Below are positions 20,011 to 32,287 of a DNA stretch of 64,000 bases, piece by piece. Origin of the DNA: Ilyonectria destructans (Eukaryota > Ascomycota > Sordariomycetes > Hypocreales > Nectriaceae); the NCBI GenBank assembly GCA_020740775.1, contig JAHEWK010000024.1, positions 124,001 to 188,000 on the forward strand. Reading direction: 5' to 3'. Made by a program: the position numbers and the translations under genes. The notes under the pieces were generated by a model. It saw only the letters and a program-made list of their open reading frames with translations. It did not search any database and had not been told where the DNA came from. Numbering within the stretch: the stretch's first letter is position 1; each line of letters starts with the position of its first letter.

Positions 20011-22980
20011 CTTTGACTGTGCTAAGGCAACACTTACTCTACCCATTGGCACTGTAGAGCAAGTAAGTATACTAACTTCTATAAGATTAGCTTAAAAAAT
20101 CTATATTAGTTAGTTTAATATATATTAATGTATATAATAAATGAGCTAACTGCATAAGTGAGCTGATTATTCAGATTTACATCTTAAATTACAATTTTAA
20201 GAAGGTTAAAAAAAAATCCAAACCAGGCTAAGTTATTTTTTTATATTTTAATAAGTATATAACCTATTTTAGAAAATCTAATATTGCTAGTTTTAGCTGT
20301 ATAGTATAGTAATTAGCTTACTTATACAGTTAGCTTACTTATTATATATATTATTCTTTTTAAGATTATTAAAGATTATAAATATATAACTATATATGAC
20401 TTTTTTAATAATTAAGCTTTAAGCTTTAAGCTCTAAAATATAGCTTAAAAATTCTATAAAAATTCTTATAAGAAGATACTAAAATACAATATTAATAATA
20501 CTATTTATACTGTATAACTAATAGACGGGGTCGGCCTAATAATTAAGCCATGCTTTAAAATTAATTAATTTCAATTCCTCTGTAATTTAAAATCGGAATT
20601 TCTTAATTACCAGTATACCTTAGGTAATAAAAGTAATACTATTAGAAAGCCGTATTTTTAGACTTTCTAATAGTATATTTATTGTCTTAATATAATAGCT
20701 GGATTTTACGTAAATTATCTATAAAAAGACTGAGACCCCCTAATAAATCCAGACTTATTTTTTTTAATATTATATATTAATATACACTATTTATTAGAGG
20801 TTATTAAGCAGTGGAATAAAGAAATATAATAATAAAAGAAATATCCTAATAAAGAATATAAGGTTAAGAGGTATATATAAATAAGAGGTAGATAGTATAA
20901 GATAGTATAAGATAGTGTATTAATAGTGTATAATAGTCTGATAGTATATTAGAATAAGTCCGAAATTACTCAGGGGGTGTCAGCCTTTTTATAGACAATT
21001 TGCTCAAAATTCAGCTATTGTATTTGTTGGAGGTTATAAGGCAGTGGAATAAAGTAATATAATTATAAAAGAAATATCCTAATAAAGGATATAAGGTTAA
21101 GGGGTATATATAGATAAGAGGTAGATAGTATAAGATAGTATAAGATAGTATAAGATAGTGTATTGATAGTGTATGATATAGTGATAGTGATATATATTAA
21201 GTCTGGAATTACGCAGGGGGTCTCAGCCTTTTTATAGACAATTTGCTTAAAATCCAGCTATTGTATTAAGACAATATGTATACCATTGAAAAGCCCTAAA
21301 TTCCAGCTTTCTTATGGTATTGCATTTGTCCTTATAGGTACTTTCCTTATTGAGTAATATTAATTCCAAATAGCGTATACTTTAAAATCAATTGATTTCA
21401 AAGCGCGGATAGATTAATAAGCCGATTCGGGCTGATTAGTCATACAGTGTAAATATCAATAATATACTGTATTTTAGTATATAATTATAAGATTTGTATT
21501 AGAATTTATAAGCTATATTTTAAAGCTTAATGCTTAAAGCTTAAACTGTAAAATAGTTATAAAGTTATATATTTACAGTTTTTAACAGTATTAATACAAT
21601 ATATATATACTATTGGAAAGCCTAAAATTTCAGCTTTCTAACAGTATCACATTTGTGACTATAGGTATACTGGCTGTTGAGGAAAATTGATTTCAAATTA
21701 TGGAGGAATTGAAAGCAATTAATTTTAAAGTACGGATAGATTAATAAGCCGATTCAGACTGATTAGTTATACAGTGTTAATTTTTCTATTAATACTGTAT
21801 TTTAGTATATAATTATAAGATTTTTATTAGAATTTTTAAGCTATATTTTAAAGCTTAAAGCTTAAAGCTTAATCTTATAAAGAAGTTATAAAGTTATATA
21901 TTTATAATCTTTAATATTAATAACCTCTAATAAATACTGTTAAAGACTGTAAATATATAATTTTATACCTATTTTACAGTTTAAGCTTTAAGCTTTAAGC
22001 TTTAAAATATAGCTTATAAATTCTAATACAAATCTTATAATTATATACTAAAATACAGTATATTATTGATATTTACACTGTATGACTAATCAGCCCGAAT
22101 CGGCTTATTAATCTATCCGCGCTTTGAAATCAATTGATTTTAAAGTATACGCTATTTGGAATTAATATTACTCAATAAGGAAAGTACCTATAAGGACAAA
22201 TGCAATACCATAAGAAAGCTGGAATTTAGGGCTTTTCAATGGTATACATATTGTCTTAATACAATAGCTGGATTTTAAGCAAATTGTCTATAAAAAGGCT
22301 GAGACCCCCTGCGTAATTCCAGACTTAATATATATCACTATCACTATATCATACACTATCAATACACTATCTTATACTATCTTATACTATCTTATACTAT
22401 CTACCTCTTATCTATATATACCCCTTAACCTTATATCCTTTATTAGGATATTTCTTTTATAATTATATTACTTTATTCCACTGCCTTATAACCTCTAATA
22501 AATACTAATACTAATAAAGAACATAAGGCTAAGAGGTATAAGTAGAGAAGAGGTAGATAGTATGAGATAGTATAAGATAGTATATTAATAGTATATAATA
22601 CTAGAATTGTTTTATCTAAATTAGCTGAGAGGTCTCTGACTTTTTATAAATAATTTCTCAAAGTTTAGCTATTATAGCTATATAATAAATATACTATTGA
22701 AAAGCCTTAAAATTCAGCTTTCTAATAGTATTAAGTTTGTCTCTTAATATATCTTAGAAGCTGAAATATCTAGCTTATATAAGTTTATTACTTTTAAAAG
22801 TTTTTCCTTATATAAGTTGATAAGAGATATACTATAGACTCTTTCTAGAGTAGGATAGCGTAAATTTCAATCAATCAAATCAATCAATATAGATTTTTCA
22901 GGCCAACCTTATAGAAGTTGGCATACTTACTTGCCTATAATGCCAACAGGTAGCGTAAGTGTTGCCTTAGCACAGTTAAA
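20011..22980. repeat. AT-rich, RIP-like repeat island with nested inverted repeats
   Basis: This block is strikingly AT-rich compared with its sides and has no gene. It is bounded by a pair of outer inverted arms (about 20011-20084 and 22906-22980) sharing ACTGTGCTAAGGCAACACTT. Inside are several copies, in both orientations, of one repeat marked by AGGCAGTGGAATAAAG at one side and AGCTGGATTTTA at the other: inverted copies near 20440-20765 and 21969-22495, direct copies near 20795-21020, 21030-21556, 21580-21900 (second half) and 22495-22760. The copies differ mostly by C-to-T/G-to-A changes, as expected after RIP, except the central pair, which is almost identical. Confidence 0.8.
21030..22495. 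repeat. 527-bp near-perfect inverted repeat with 412-bp spacer
   Basis: Arms 21030-21556 and 21969-22495 are reverse complements. Position x pairs with 43525-x without any indel in the segments I compared (about 21030-21060, 21121-21300, 21421-21556), and I saw only one substitution near 21527. The spacer (21557-21968) is a diverged half copy of the same repeat. Such a structure would form a large cruciform or come from an inverted duplication newer than the surrounding decay. Confidence 0.85.
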
Positions 22981-24100
22981 GGGATAGACAAAGGCTAAGC
23001 CCTGAGATGTGTCTACCGATCATGCACGCGTACGTATTGCTGACGGGCAGGATGTCTTTCTAGCATAGCCGTTCCTCCAAACGCCATGCTGGACCAAGTC
23101 CGCCCCGCCCAGACGGCGGCGCCACAGAACTTGCAAATACGTCAGATGTCCGTCACAGGATAAGCACTAGTGCCCCTCATAGAGCTAGCTACGTCGTTCC
23201 GGTACACATATCAGTGATCCGAATCAATGAGTCAGTACATATAGGCTACTCGGGCAGACATCTCCGCGGCCTGAGGGATCGGGTTTGCGGGGATGGTTGC
23301 AATTTGCCCCGATAGAGAGACACACCAGTAGGGACAAACCACCATTGTTGACTGCGGCTTTAGGTATGCATACATCACTTCAAATGACGCTTTCCCCTTT
23401 GTAGTACATAACTACCTATACCTGCACATATCGAACTCAACTGCCTTCTGTGTCCCGCCTCACTTGCGGTACATTACTGGACCCAAACCGTCGACACAGA
23501 AGGGCAATCGCGAGACACGACAGAGAAGCAGGATCTTGGCCCCCGAGCCTATTGCCGCCCTTTCCGTCGATATAGCAGATGGTGATTTAGGTAGTGAAGA
23601 CAGCCCTTCGTAAAGTCCACGGAGACCTGGCTGCCATTTCCCGCGGTAGTCCCTTACGGCACGACAGCGTGATTGGTTCTGTTAATTAATCGCAAGTGAG
23701 GCGGGCGCAGTCGGCTGACACCTGCTGGAGGTGAGAATCTCACTCGGGCTTGGCACCGCCTCAAAAAACTGTCCCCACATGTGGTGATGCATTCAAACCT
23801 GGCGGCCCCCTAGGCTGTGGAGCCGCACACTGCATCCAAGGTCTCGCAACCTTCCGCAGGTACCTGGCTGTACTTCGCTGGTACGGCCGCCAGTGGTCCA
23901 ACCGCCCATCGGATCGGAGCCCCTCCCGTGGCTGCCACGACACTCGCATGCCGATTCCAATGTATTTAATAGAGAAATGGGCATCAGATTGTGAGGTGAA
24001 AAAAGTTCGGCTCCCTCACAGCTTGTCAGTTTGCGCTGATCCATGGTCTCGAAACCGTCCTCGATAGAGCCGAAAGTCATTCCACCGCATCGAAGCCAGG
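22981..24100. other. Intergenic, about 1.1 kb without a gene
   Basis: Base composition returns to normal. ORFs at 23750-24080 overlap on both strands and have no domain. The last 200 bases are presumably the promoter of the gene at 24101. Confidence 0.4.
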
Positions 24101-25165
24101 ATGAGCGAAGAGTATGCCTCGTTCGAGGGCAAAGTGAATCTAGATCTCCACGAGAAATGGGACACAGCAGAGGAGGCGGAAAAGGGTGGCGTCAAGACTT
24201 TCACACCGTCCCCTGACGGCGGCCTCATCTTTGATAGTGGCAAGTCTGACTACGTTGTCACGGTGGAGCGTGTCCTCGGCGTCGACGGTTGGGAGAAGAC
24301 GACAGAAGACGAAGGCGACAAGACACACCGCCAGCTCATGACCCTGATCATCCTCAAGATCGTCGTCACGCGCAAGAACGCCAACTGCCGTGTGCGCTCC
24401 GTGACGGCTACGCTGAGCTTTGAGAACCAGAAGACAGGCCCCAAGGCCAACCCCGTCATCGAGGCGTGGGCACCGTTCCGCGAAATCAAGCTCACCGGCG
24501 CGACGACAAGCCAGATCACACAGACAGACCAGACGAGCGGCAAGGGCGGCGTCGCCTCCCATGGCGCCAACGTGAGCGCCGAGCGCAGCCGCACCACGGA
24601 GATCGCCTTTGAGCGCACCTACTACGACATGGCTTACGCGACGCCACGCATGAACCGGGAGTCGAATCAGCGCGGCGGCGTCATGTGGTACATGGAGCGG
24701 AACGAGGTGCAGCGAAGCAACCCGCCACCCGAGACGTACGCGGCGGTGCTATTCTCGCGTGATGCCAACGCCCCGTACGTGGTCAACTTCGACATCGACG
24801 TGCGCGGCGGGACGACCTATGACGCCAGCAACAAGCTCAAGCGCATGTTCGGCCTCGGACCGGGGTACACGCGGCCTTTCCTGGTGAAACCGTCGCCGGG
24901 AAAGCCGATGGTACGGGGCGGCGAGGGCCGTGACTTCCTGCTTGCGGTTGATGGGGAGCGTCTGGGCAGCTTGCGGGACAAGGACGATAGCACCGGGCTC
25001 AATATCATGCGGAGGTCGGGCAAGCCGCTGGCGGCGCAGGAGGGCATGTGGCAGGGGGTTGGACCGGAAGCAGAAGACAAGAGCAAGAAAGCGGAAGGGG
25101 GGGGCGACGACTTCGAGGAAGAGGGAGACGAGGCAGCCGAGGAGGACGACGCGTGGGGTGGCTGA
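24101..25165 (+). CDS. Unrecognised 354-aa soluble protein
   Basis: A single uninterrupted frame starting at ATG 24101, GC-rich at third positions like a normal host gene. There is no signal peptide or membrane segment. The sequence looks mostly beta-stranded: DGGLIFDSGKSDYVVTVERV, then VRSVTATLSFE, FERTYYDMAYATPR, TYAAVLFSRDANAPYVVNFD, ending in an acidic tail (EEEGDEAAEEDDAW). I do not recognise the family. It lies 0.67 kb upstream of, and on the same strand as, the subtilisin-domain gene, within a region rich in NLR-type genes, so a role in the same kind of recognition is possible but only by position. Confidence 0.65.
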   Translation: MSEEYASFEGKVNLDLHEKWDTAEEAEKGGVKTFTPSPDGGLIFDSGKSDYVVTVERVLGVDGWEKTTEDEGDKTHRQLMTLIILKIVVTRKNANCRVRSVTATLSFENQKTGPKANPVIEAWAPFREIKLTGATTSQITQTDQTSGKGGVASHGANVSAERSRTTEIAFERTYYDMAYATPRMNRESNQRGGVMWYMERNEVQRSNPPPETYAAVLFSRDANAPYVVNFDIDVRGGTTYDASNKLKRMFGLGPGYTRPFLVKPSPGKPMVRGGEGRDFLLAVDGERLGSLRDKDDSTGLNIMRRSGKPLAAQEGMWQGVGPEAEDKSKKAEGGGDDFEEEGDEAAEEDDAWGG

Positions 25166-25832
25166 GGGAGCAGCGTGCATGCATGTCTGAAGTCGACAGG
25201 AAAACAGTCACCTAGTCGACGGGTGAATGGCAGACGGACAGACTCCACGGCTAACATGGATTCGAGTCGAGACTGATGTGGTAGGCGAAGGCGAAGATTG
25301 CATGTGAAAAGCCACTCGAGGTGATGTGGGGAGTTCCAACCAACCAAATGTTTCCACGCTTCTGCTCTCGACGTGAACCATGCTGCAGCTCGGAAGAGCT
25401 CTTTGAGCTCAGGCTCAGCACGCAGGGATGGCAGCGAAGTAGGTATAGACACAGTGCCTGGTGGAGAGGGGGGGGGGTACCCATATCCCCAGCAAAATGC
25501 GTAGGGGGCGGTCCTTGGCACTACCTCTCTGCGGAAGGTCATTCGTTGAACCACAGCACATTGCATTGAGGGCTGCGAGTCGCAGCCTCATTCCAAATGG
25601 TCGCCGACGCCCAGCATCCGGCAGCCATGAGGTATTTAAGATAGGTAACCTTGCCGGTTTGCCGGTTGATGCATGGAGGCGTTTTAATTGAGTCTCACGG
25701 CCCACAGTACCTACTGATAGGGGGCCGTTCTTGATTGCAACACGGCTGCTATGAGCTCTGAGGGTCTCACAAGTGAGACCAGAAAAATATCTCCCAACGC
25801 ACATTTGCTACCCAGGCGCCATCGAATGAAGC
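25166..25832. other. Intergenic between the 354-aa gene and the S8 gene
   Basis: No gene supported; should hold a terminator for the former and the promoter for the latter. A run of eight Gs occurs at 25469-25477. Confidence 0.4.
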
Positions 25833-28800
25833 ATGGGTTCTCAACCAAACAGCGTGGCCTCGCCACACTTGTCACCCGAAGTTTCTGTGCTTGAAAAGTT
25901 GAAAGCTGACTGGAGAACGCCCTACACGAAGAACGCAATTACTGCCGTAGATGATCTCTATGACAGCCTTGCTACCATCGCCAGAAACCACCGGAAACTC
26001 ATCGATGGGCATTCGAAGACCCAAGAAGACTTGGTAGACATTCTGGAGAATAAAAGCAACGAGTTCGCCATCGACGACTGCATTCGATGGCAACTACTGA
26101 GCGTCACAGTCGAGAACTTGAATGACCCCACGGTCAACAAGTACGTGGATGATACATTTCGAAGCTTGATAAAGATCTTGGTGAAGAACCAGCCATACTT
26201 GGCATTTCTGCCAACTGTTGACGGCGTCATTCCGGGAGACTTCTCGGATCTTTATGTCCATCGCAATGGCGAGAAACCTCATCTCAGTGAAGAGCAGCAG
26301 TATCTTTTTAAGTGGGACTGCCAATCCAACATTCACGTCAAAACTCCACATACTAGTATGTTGAAGCGACTACATATTTCGAATTCAGGGCAGGAAAATT
26401 CGAAGACATCGCCATTCTACCAGGCTCTCTTTATCGGGGCTGACGATTTGGTTACCGTCATGATCGACGGCATGGAAGAGTTTCTGAAGGACTCCCCGAA
26501 AGCCAACATGGAAAACGGTCAGCTGTTCTGCCTGGCTACAGAGTCAGTTCGGCCTAAGGTACTAGGAAATATCCTAGGAACCCATATACACCCTCACGGA
26601 ACCGCTCTAGAATATACCGCACAACAGTACATCAAGTCAACTAAGAGGAAATTAGGCCTTCCCTCCAGGACAGAAAGCTTTGGACCTGGTCAAGGACCCA
26701 CCGGACATCTGAAGATCATAGAAACCTTGTTAATTCGCGACCCGACTCTGGTACTCCGAAATACCAACTTTGCCAACAAGAATGGTTCAGAAAATGCCCG
26801 GCCAGATCAGACTTTCGAAATTGCACTTAGTTCCGAAAATTGTGATATCATGGTCATTATTCTTAAACGGGGACCTCCCAACTTCTTGCAGGAAGGTCCT
26901 CTTCTCCGGGGACTGGAGAAACCATCTCAATCTCCCGAGCTGCAACAAATGTCACTGGCGGCGGAAACTCTCCTTAGAGTCTGGTGTGAATCCAATCCAC
27001 TCACCCTCGAAATCACCAAAAAGATAATCCGCTTCGATCAACCGTCGCTCGGGTGGCCCCAAGTCGTCAGGGAAAGGTTGCAGGCGTTGGTCGGTGATAA
27101 GAGAGTCGCCACGGAGCTACTCAACGACTCCTTCGAACAGAACAGTGCTGGTTTCGTGGAGACAATTCTTTCCATGGTCCCCGGCATTTTCAACATTGAA
27201 CTCGCCAAGAATATTGTGAGACGCGGACTCTACAATATTTGGAAACTCGACGGAGTACAAGCCGCGTGGAAGAAGCTGCGTGAAACAGAGTCAAAGTCAC
27301 ATGAAGCGGCCGATTTACGCGAAACTCTGCTACCCGTAGCAGTCGGCAGCAAACAGATCGAATTTGTGAACGAGTTTCTGGAAGAGAAGCCAGCCTTGGC
27401 TTGCAAAGCCTCCCAAGTCAACTCCAAATATGCCTGGCAGGCAGACGAAAAAGATGTTGGTCTTTATCCTCTTTGGCACAACAACTGTTTCATCCAAAAG
27501 GGAAAGCTCAAGTGGCAGCCGAGGACAGAGAAAGACATGGAGGGACGAAAAGAGATCCGCAATGCCCTTGTGCGCGCGTGTATCAGAACGACTGAGAATA
27601 TGCAGGAGCTTTGCAGAATCTTCGAGTATTCACATGGTGAGCCCCATACTTCCACGTTCACGATTTACTTACCTCGTGTCTTTACATGCTGACTAGGTTC
27701 CATAGAAGCCAGTAACTATATCCCAATTTAATCTACACCGATTAGTTATTGACACTAACAAAAAGGCCCCCCCGTGCCTCTAGTTGCGGATCTGTGCTTT
27801 GATATATCGCGGTTCAACTCAAAGTCGTTTCCACTCGATTTGCTCGCCAAAGCCTTGCCAAGAATCAATGGACTCTCCCCGGCTAGCCAAAGATCTCATC
27901 GCTATGAGCCCATACTTCGATACGCTGACTTTCCCAATTTGGACTGCGACAGAGATGACCACCGATATGGGCGAGAGTTTCGGGAACACCATGAAGTATT
28001 CGACATCCTCAAGTGGTTGAAGGAAAAAATGGTCATGGAGATCGTGAAACTTCGAGTACCAGATAGGATGTACAACTCTCACGATGAGCACGAAATTGCG
28101 AAGCATGTCGTAGGGTTTCAGGTCCGGAACCTTGATTGGAGATGTCTTGATCTGGCCATTTCGGCCTTCGAAAAACCAGAAGACGTCTGTTTGGAAACTT
28201 TGCACTTGTACTCGAGTGGAAAACAAGCTGTTATCACTCACTGGATGAGTCCTGAAGGGATCGAATGTCTTCCTCGTGTGCGTGCTTCGCCCCTACCTGA
28301 CGCATTCATTCTTCTCTGAAATGCAAAGTGCTAATATGATATTTGATTAATCGAATATATAGCTCAGAGATCTCAAGATTCACCTCGTCAAGGTTTGCCC
28401 CCGGTGACTTAATACTGATCAAGAGGTCGGAGGCTAATCGTATCCGCCGCAGGAGTCCATGACCAAGTCCTCCATTTCCAGGCTCGAAACGAGTCTCAAA
28501 AATCGCCTTGGTGAGATCAAAAAACGCAGAGATTTGCTGAATGAAGAGGAATTTCATTTCAAAGTCGATGTCGAAAGTTGGAATACGCAGCCATCTCGGC
28601 ACAAAACGAGTCTTGATGACATGTGAGTCTTGCCGTCCACTGTATATGTACAGGACGGGACTCTAAAATAATTTCATAGTGCCGAAAAAGCTTTTCCAAA
28701 GCTGTGGCCTTTCATCAAAGGCTACCGTGAGTATATGGATAACAAAAGACTGAACGGGGATGAACCACGGGCCACAAGAGTTGCTGTTATTGACAACGGA

Positions 28801-29801
28801 ATAATGAATATCAACCCCCTCGTTCATGCACAGCATATTCCGGACTTGACCACGCCATTGACTCCCGTACTTCCGGTCGGCACAGATCAGGGGACTGGCA
28901 ACACCCGAGTCTCCCAGGAAGGGACGGACAAGAAACACACCGATTCCGGATCTCACCGGGTCGTGGATGGCAAGTCTTTCCTGGACGAGAACTATACAAT
29001 GGGCTCCTGGTCCTTTGCATCTGATCCACACGGAACCCAGATGATCAACTTGATCTGCGCCATCGATCCTCGCTGCGATATATATGTAGCCAAGATCATT
29101 GAAGGACGATACGGCATAGCACCCGATCGCCTGGCAAGAGTGAGCTTTGCCGCAAGCCCCAAGCTAAGGTAGTGCTGCGAAAACTAACACCTCACTAGGC
29201 CATCCGCTGGGCGATGAAGATGAAGGTAGACGTTATTTCCATGAGCCTCGCAAGCTACGAAGAGGACAAGAAGGTCAAAAGCGCCGTAGAGGATGCCGAG
29301 GCCGAAGGTATCCTCCTACTCTGCAGCACACACGACGAAGGCCTCAATGTCGGCAAAGCTTATCCTGCTTGCATGAGGGAGACTATCACTTTTGCCGCTT
29401 CCAATCAGATCGGTCAAGTTACGCAGAACATGGATAAAGACGCATACGACTTCCGCATCCCTGCGACCAACGTGTTTGCGGGAGTCGTTCCCTTTATGCA
29501 GTTCGACGAGAACGTATCAGGCTCCTCGGTTGCTACTGCTATCGGCGCTGGTCTAAGTTCCTTGATGATTGCTTGCCACCATCTCGCCAACAAGAATCGT
29601 CGCAGAGGCAACTTGAAATGGAAGAGGAGCATGGTGTCCGAGAAGCTGGAGGCTATGGCGTCGGGGCGCAACTCTAAGTACATCCTACTGGAAAAGTTTT
29701 GCGATATCAACAACGAGCCCGGTGATCGTAAGAATCCCAACATTGCTGGTATTCTAGAGAAGCATTTCGCTGCCGGGGACAAAGATCTGAAGGACTATTG
29801 A
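25833..29801 (+). CDS. Large protein with C-terminal subtilisin (peptidase S8) domain
   Basis: Six exons, 25833-27636, 27766-28277, 28363-28392, 28453-28622, 28680-29139 and 29199-29801, all GT-AG, sum to 3579 nt and 1192 residues in one frame; exon 3 is only 30 nt. Residues 1-600 are helical with weak ankyrin-like units (GHLKIIETLLIRDP, CDIMVIILKRGP). Exon 4 adds a charged helical linker. Residues about 870-1120 are a subtilisin fold with the triad Asp877 (VAVIDNGI), His956 (DPHGTQM) and Ser1102 (VSGSSVATA). The usual oxyanion Asn (AAGN) is replaced in CSTHDEG, so catalysis may differ. There is no signal peptide, so an intracellular protease is inferred. Fungal NLRs and ankyrin proteins often carry S8 domains as effector or sensor modules; cleavage of a partner is a reasonable but untested idea. 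Confidence 0.82.
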
Positions 29802-30240
29802 GCACAGACGCATCACGCGGGAGCGCAGCTCAGGGTTATGAGCTCATGTACCTAGTTACCTTCCTAGCTACTCTACAATGCCGTTCCATACCATGATGAA
29901 CAGCGAATCGACCGGGTTCTTCATGTCTTGAATGAACAATTTCAATTCAATTAAAATTCAACTCTACGGACCTTCGTATTCGCTACTTCGCTCCATCAGA
30001 TTACAAATTTCTCAAACCGGGCGTGGATCCGATTCTGAATACCACGTCTCTTCGTAAGTACATAAAGAGCCTGCGTTTCGGCCTCCCAAAGTGGATGAGT
30101 GCACATACATTCGATGTATTACGAAGATTGAACTCTCCATTGTAATATTTCCATATTTGTAAGCTAAATCATCCAGTTATAAATCTGCAGCATATCGACT
30201 TTACGATTTTAGTCGATAGGATATAAATGTTAGCGACATT
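29802..30240. other. Intergenic stretch
   Basis: 3' flank of the S8 gene, AT-rich from 30110; nothing further supported. Confidence 0.4.
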
Positions 30241-31129
30241 ATGATACCGCTATGGAGCCCAAAGTGGTTTCTTCATGTGTCTATCATTCGGTTGGGCGGA
30301 ACAGAATCAGCCATTTACATGAGTACTATGCTCCAGCTCGTCGTTGAGGGTGCAGACGTCAATGTGGCAGACAAAGATGCCGTACACGATGCTTCAGCTG
30401 AGGACAAGCCTGCGGAGAGTTCTGATCTCGTGGAACTTCTCGAACCTGCCCAAGCCACCGATTCTTCCGAGATGCACAGCCCCCGCGGAGTCACCCGAGC
30501 GGGATTATGACTTTCTCCATTGGCGAAAACAGGTAACTTCTGATTTACTAGAAGCAATCCGTGACGACCTGGAATACTACGAGGTGTTCGGAAGTGGACT
30601 ACTATAGACGTGCACGCCGTCGAAGGACACACCAGTGGAGGAAATACCTTTGACAATAGGAGGGCACCCGGTGGTTATACCTGTCGAGTATCGTTACCCA
30701 GCATCTGCATTTACCATGCCACCTCCAGACCCACACCCTCACTTCATCGATCCATCGATTGAGATTGATGAGGATACAGTGAACGATATCTTTGAAATCT
30801 TCGAAGACGTTTTGGGGTTCTATCTTTTGATCAATGGCATGCTTCAACTCATCGTTCCCGACGATTTCGACTTCCAGTATGCTTTATCACACCGGCGAAA
30901 CGAGTTCGGCGGCGCTAGAACCAGTTATATACCTGAAGCCATGATCCCAACGGCAGAGAGACGAGAAGACAGGTCATCTTCAACTACTTTTGAACAACCT
31001 TTGCCTATCGTGCCATCTGAGACTCGACAAAGGAATGATATGAATCAACCAGCAAGCTCTTCACAACCCCCGATTCAGCCGCACACGACAAGCAGTTCCG
31101 GGGCAACTTCTACTCGCAGACCAGGGCAT
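30241..31129 (+). pseudogene. Ankyrin-family gene remnant, truncated by a 168-bp element
   Basis: The stretch 30320-30420 reads QLVVEGADVNVADKDA, an ankyrin leftover. A frame change near 30500 is followed by RDYDFLHWRKQVTSDLLEAI. An in-frame TAG at 30605-30607 interrupts the next part, which continues in the same frame (30635-31129) as IPLTIGGHPVVIPVEYRYPA, then LGFYLLINGMLQLIVPDDFD. This last block is a conserved C-terminal module of a fungal ankyrin-type family that I know only as hypothetical proteins. A CAG-to-TAG change would explain the stop and is RIP-compatible. The reading frame then runs into the 168-bp LTR-like element at 31130. Confidence 0.55.
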
Positions 31130-31297
31130 TGTGAGGGAACGATCATGTGACTTTCATACTTTATGAATAGTCTCACTTTATGAATATTGTGTAAATAGCT
31201 TAAGTCAGAGCTTTCCTTAAGAATCTCTTTCTCTCCTTGTAAACAATCATTTTGCCCAAGTCGCACTCGACCTCGTTCGTGCTCTTGTCCCGTCACA
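31130..31297 (+). repeat. 168-bp LTR-like element, family A copy 1
   Basis: Begins TGTGAGGGAACG and ends CCCGTCACA, so it has the TG...CA ends and short inverted termini of a solo LTR. It is about 95% identical over its whole length to the copy at 32923-33090. The flanking pentamers (ggcat and agaag) differ, so there is no target duplication and the flanks have been rearranged since insertion. Confidence 0.7.
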
Positions 31298-31864
31298 AGA
31301 AGCAGATGTAGAGCTACTGTTGACGGTGGCTAAGGCGATTGGTTAGGGCAGCAGTTTGTTGGAGTAGCAACTGTAGAAGATAGAGGTAATGCTTTTCGGG
31401 TTCGGGTTGTCAGTGTGTCCATACATAATTGGGACAGCACGCGCGCGGGCGCAGGCATACTACTAAAGATAGATATTAATTCTATACAATTCAACCACAA
31501 CGATGCACATATGATACGATACATCATATGAAAGCTATAACATTCCTCTATTTATCTATCTAAATCCTTTTCATTTTAGTATAGTATTTGCATTATTGTC
31601 TTTATTTTTACTCTTACCCTCAAGATACTTGGAAAATAGAAGGTGGCCTGTGCACCCAAAAGTGACTTTCAGTATGACTAGGGTAGATCAGACCAGCCAA
31701 TAAAAAGACATATAAACGGCTTCACCAACCCACCTTTAATAGCCTTACACCAATAACAAAACAAATACCTAGCCTCACCCTACCTTTTATATCCACACTT
31801 AGGTACAAAGGGAATATCCAACCCGCTATACTCTTTTAGGATAAGCTTAGACTAAAGAAATCAC
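31298..31864. other. Repeat-flanked stretch
   Basis: No gene supported. AT-rich at 31500-31640. Bases 31848-31864 (AGCTTAGACTAAAGAAATCAC region) are part of an inverted repeat whose partner lies near 35440-35466. Confidence 0.4.
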
Positions 31865-32032
31865 TGTAAGGACTTGAGGCGGCATGCTCAAGCCTTGCAA
31901 AGACCAATCGCCCGTTGAGGCAAAAGATCAAACAATTCGAGTAAGCCAGTGTCACTCACCGTGCCGCACATCTATTGATAACGCATACAGGCGCATGCCG
32001 TACGCTGCGCGGGCGCACCCCGTATCCTTACA
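31865..32032 (+). repeat. 168-bp LTR-like element, family B
   Basis: Begins TGTAAGGACTTG and ends GTATCCTTACA, flanked by the 5-bp duplication ATCAC (31860-31864 and 32033-32037). The empty site GAAATCACATG is seen in the inverted copy near 35440, which confirms the insertion. TG...CA ends and a 5-bp duplication point to a solo LTR; its sequence is unrelated to family A despite the same length. Confidence 0.75.
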
Positions 32033-32287
32033 ATCACATGTATAGGCACATGGCAAAGAATATTACAAACTCCCCTCAGATAAACTGGATTATCATATTA
32101 TATACCCGGTGGGTTGACTAAGCCCGGCCAAGGCCCCCACCTCTCCTGGCGGAGAGGTGGTATCACAACCCGTATCTGCGTCACTTGCGTATCCGCTTCC
32201 CGTGACTTTGAACTATCACAACTTCGTCAATTTAACCTCTTTTGACTTCAAATTGAAGATATACATTCTTATCAATCTTATTTCACT

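Noticed and set aside
20440..22760. AT-rich island considered as a centromere fragment
   Set aside because: It is only about 3 kb, bounded by inverted arms and composed of copies of one repeat, which fits a decayed transposon cluster better.
23750..24080. Opposed 95-105 codon frames before the 354-aa gene
   Set aside because: No domain, overlapping strands, and position suits a promoter.
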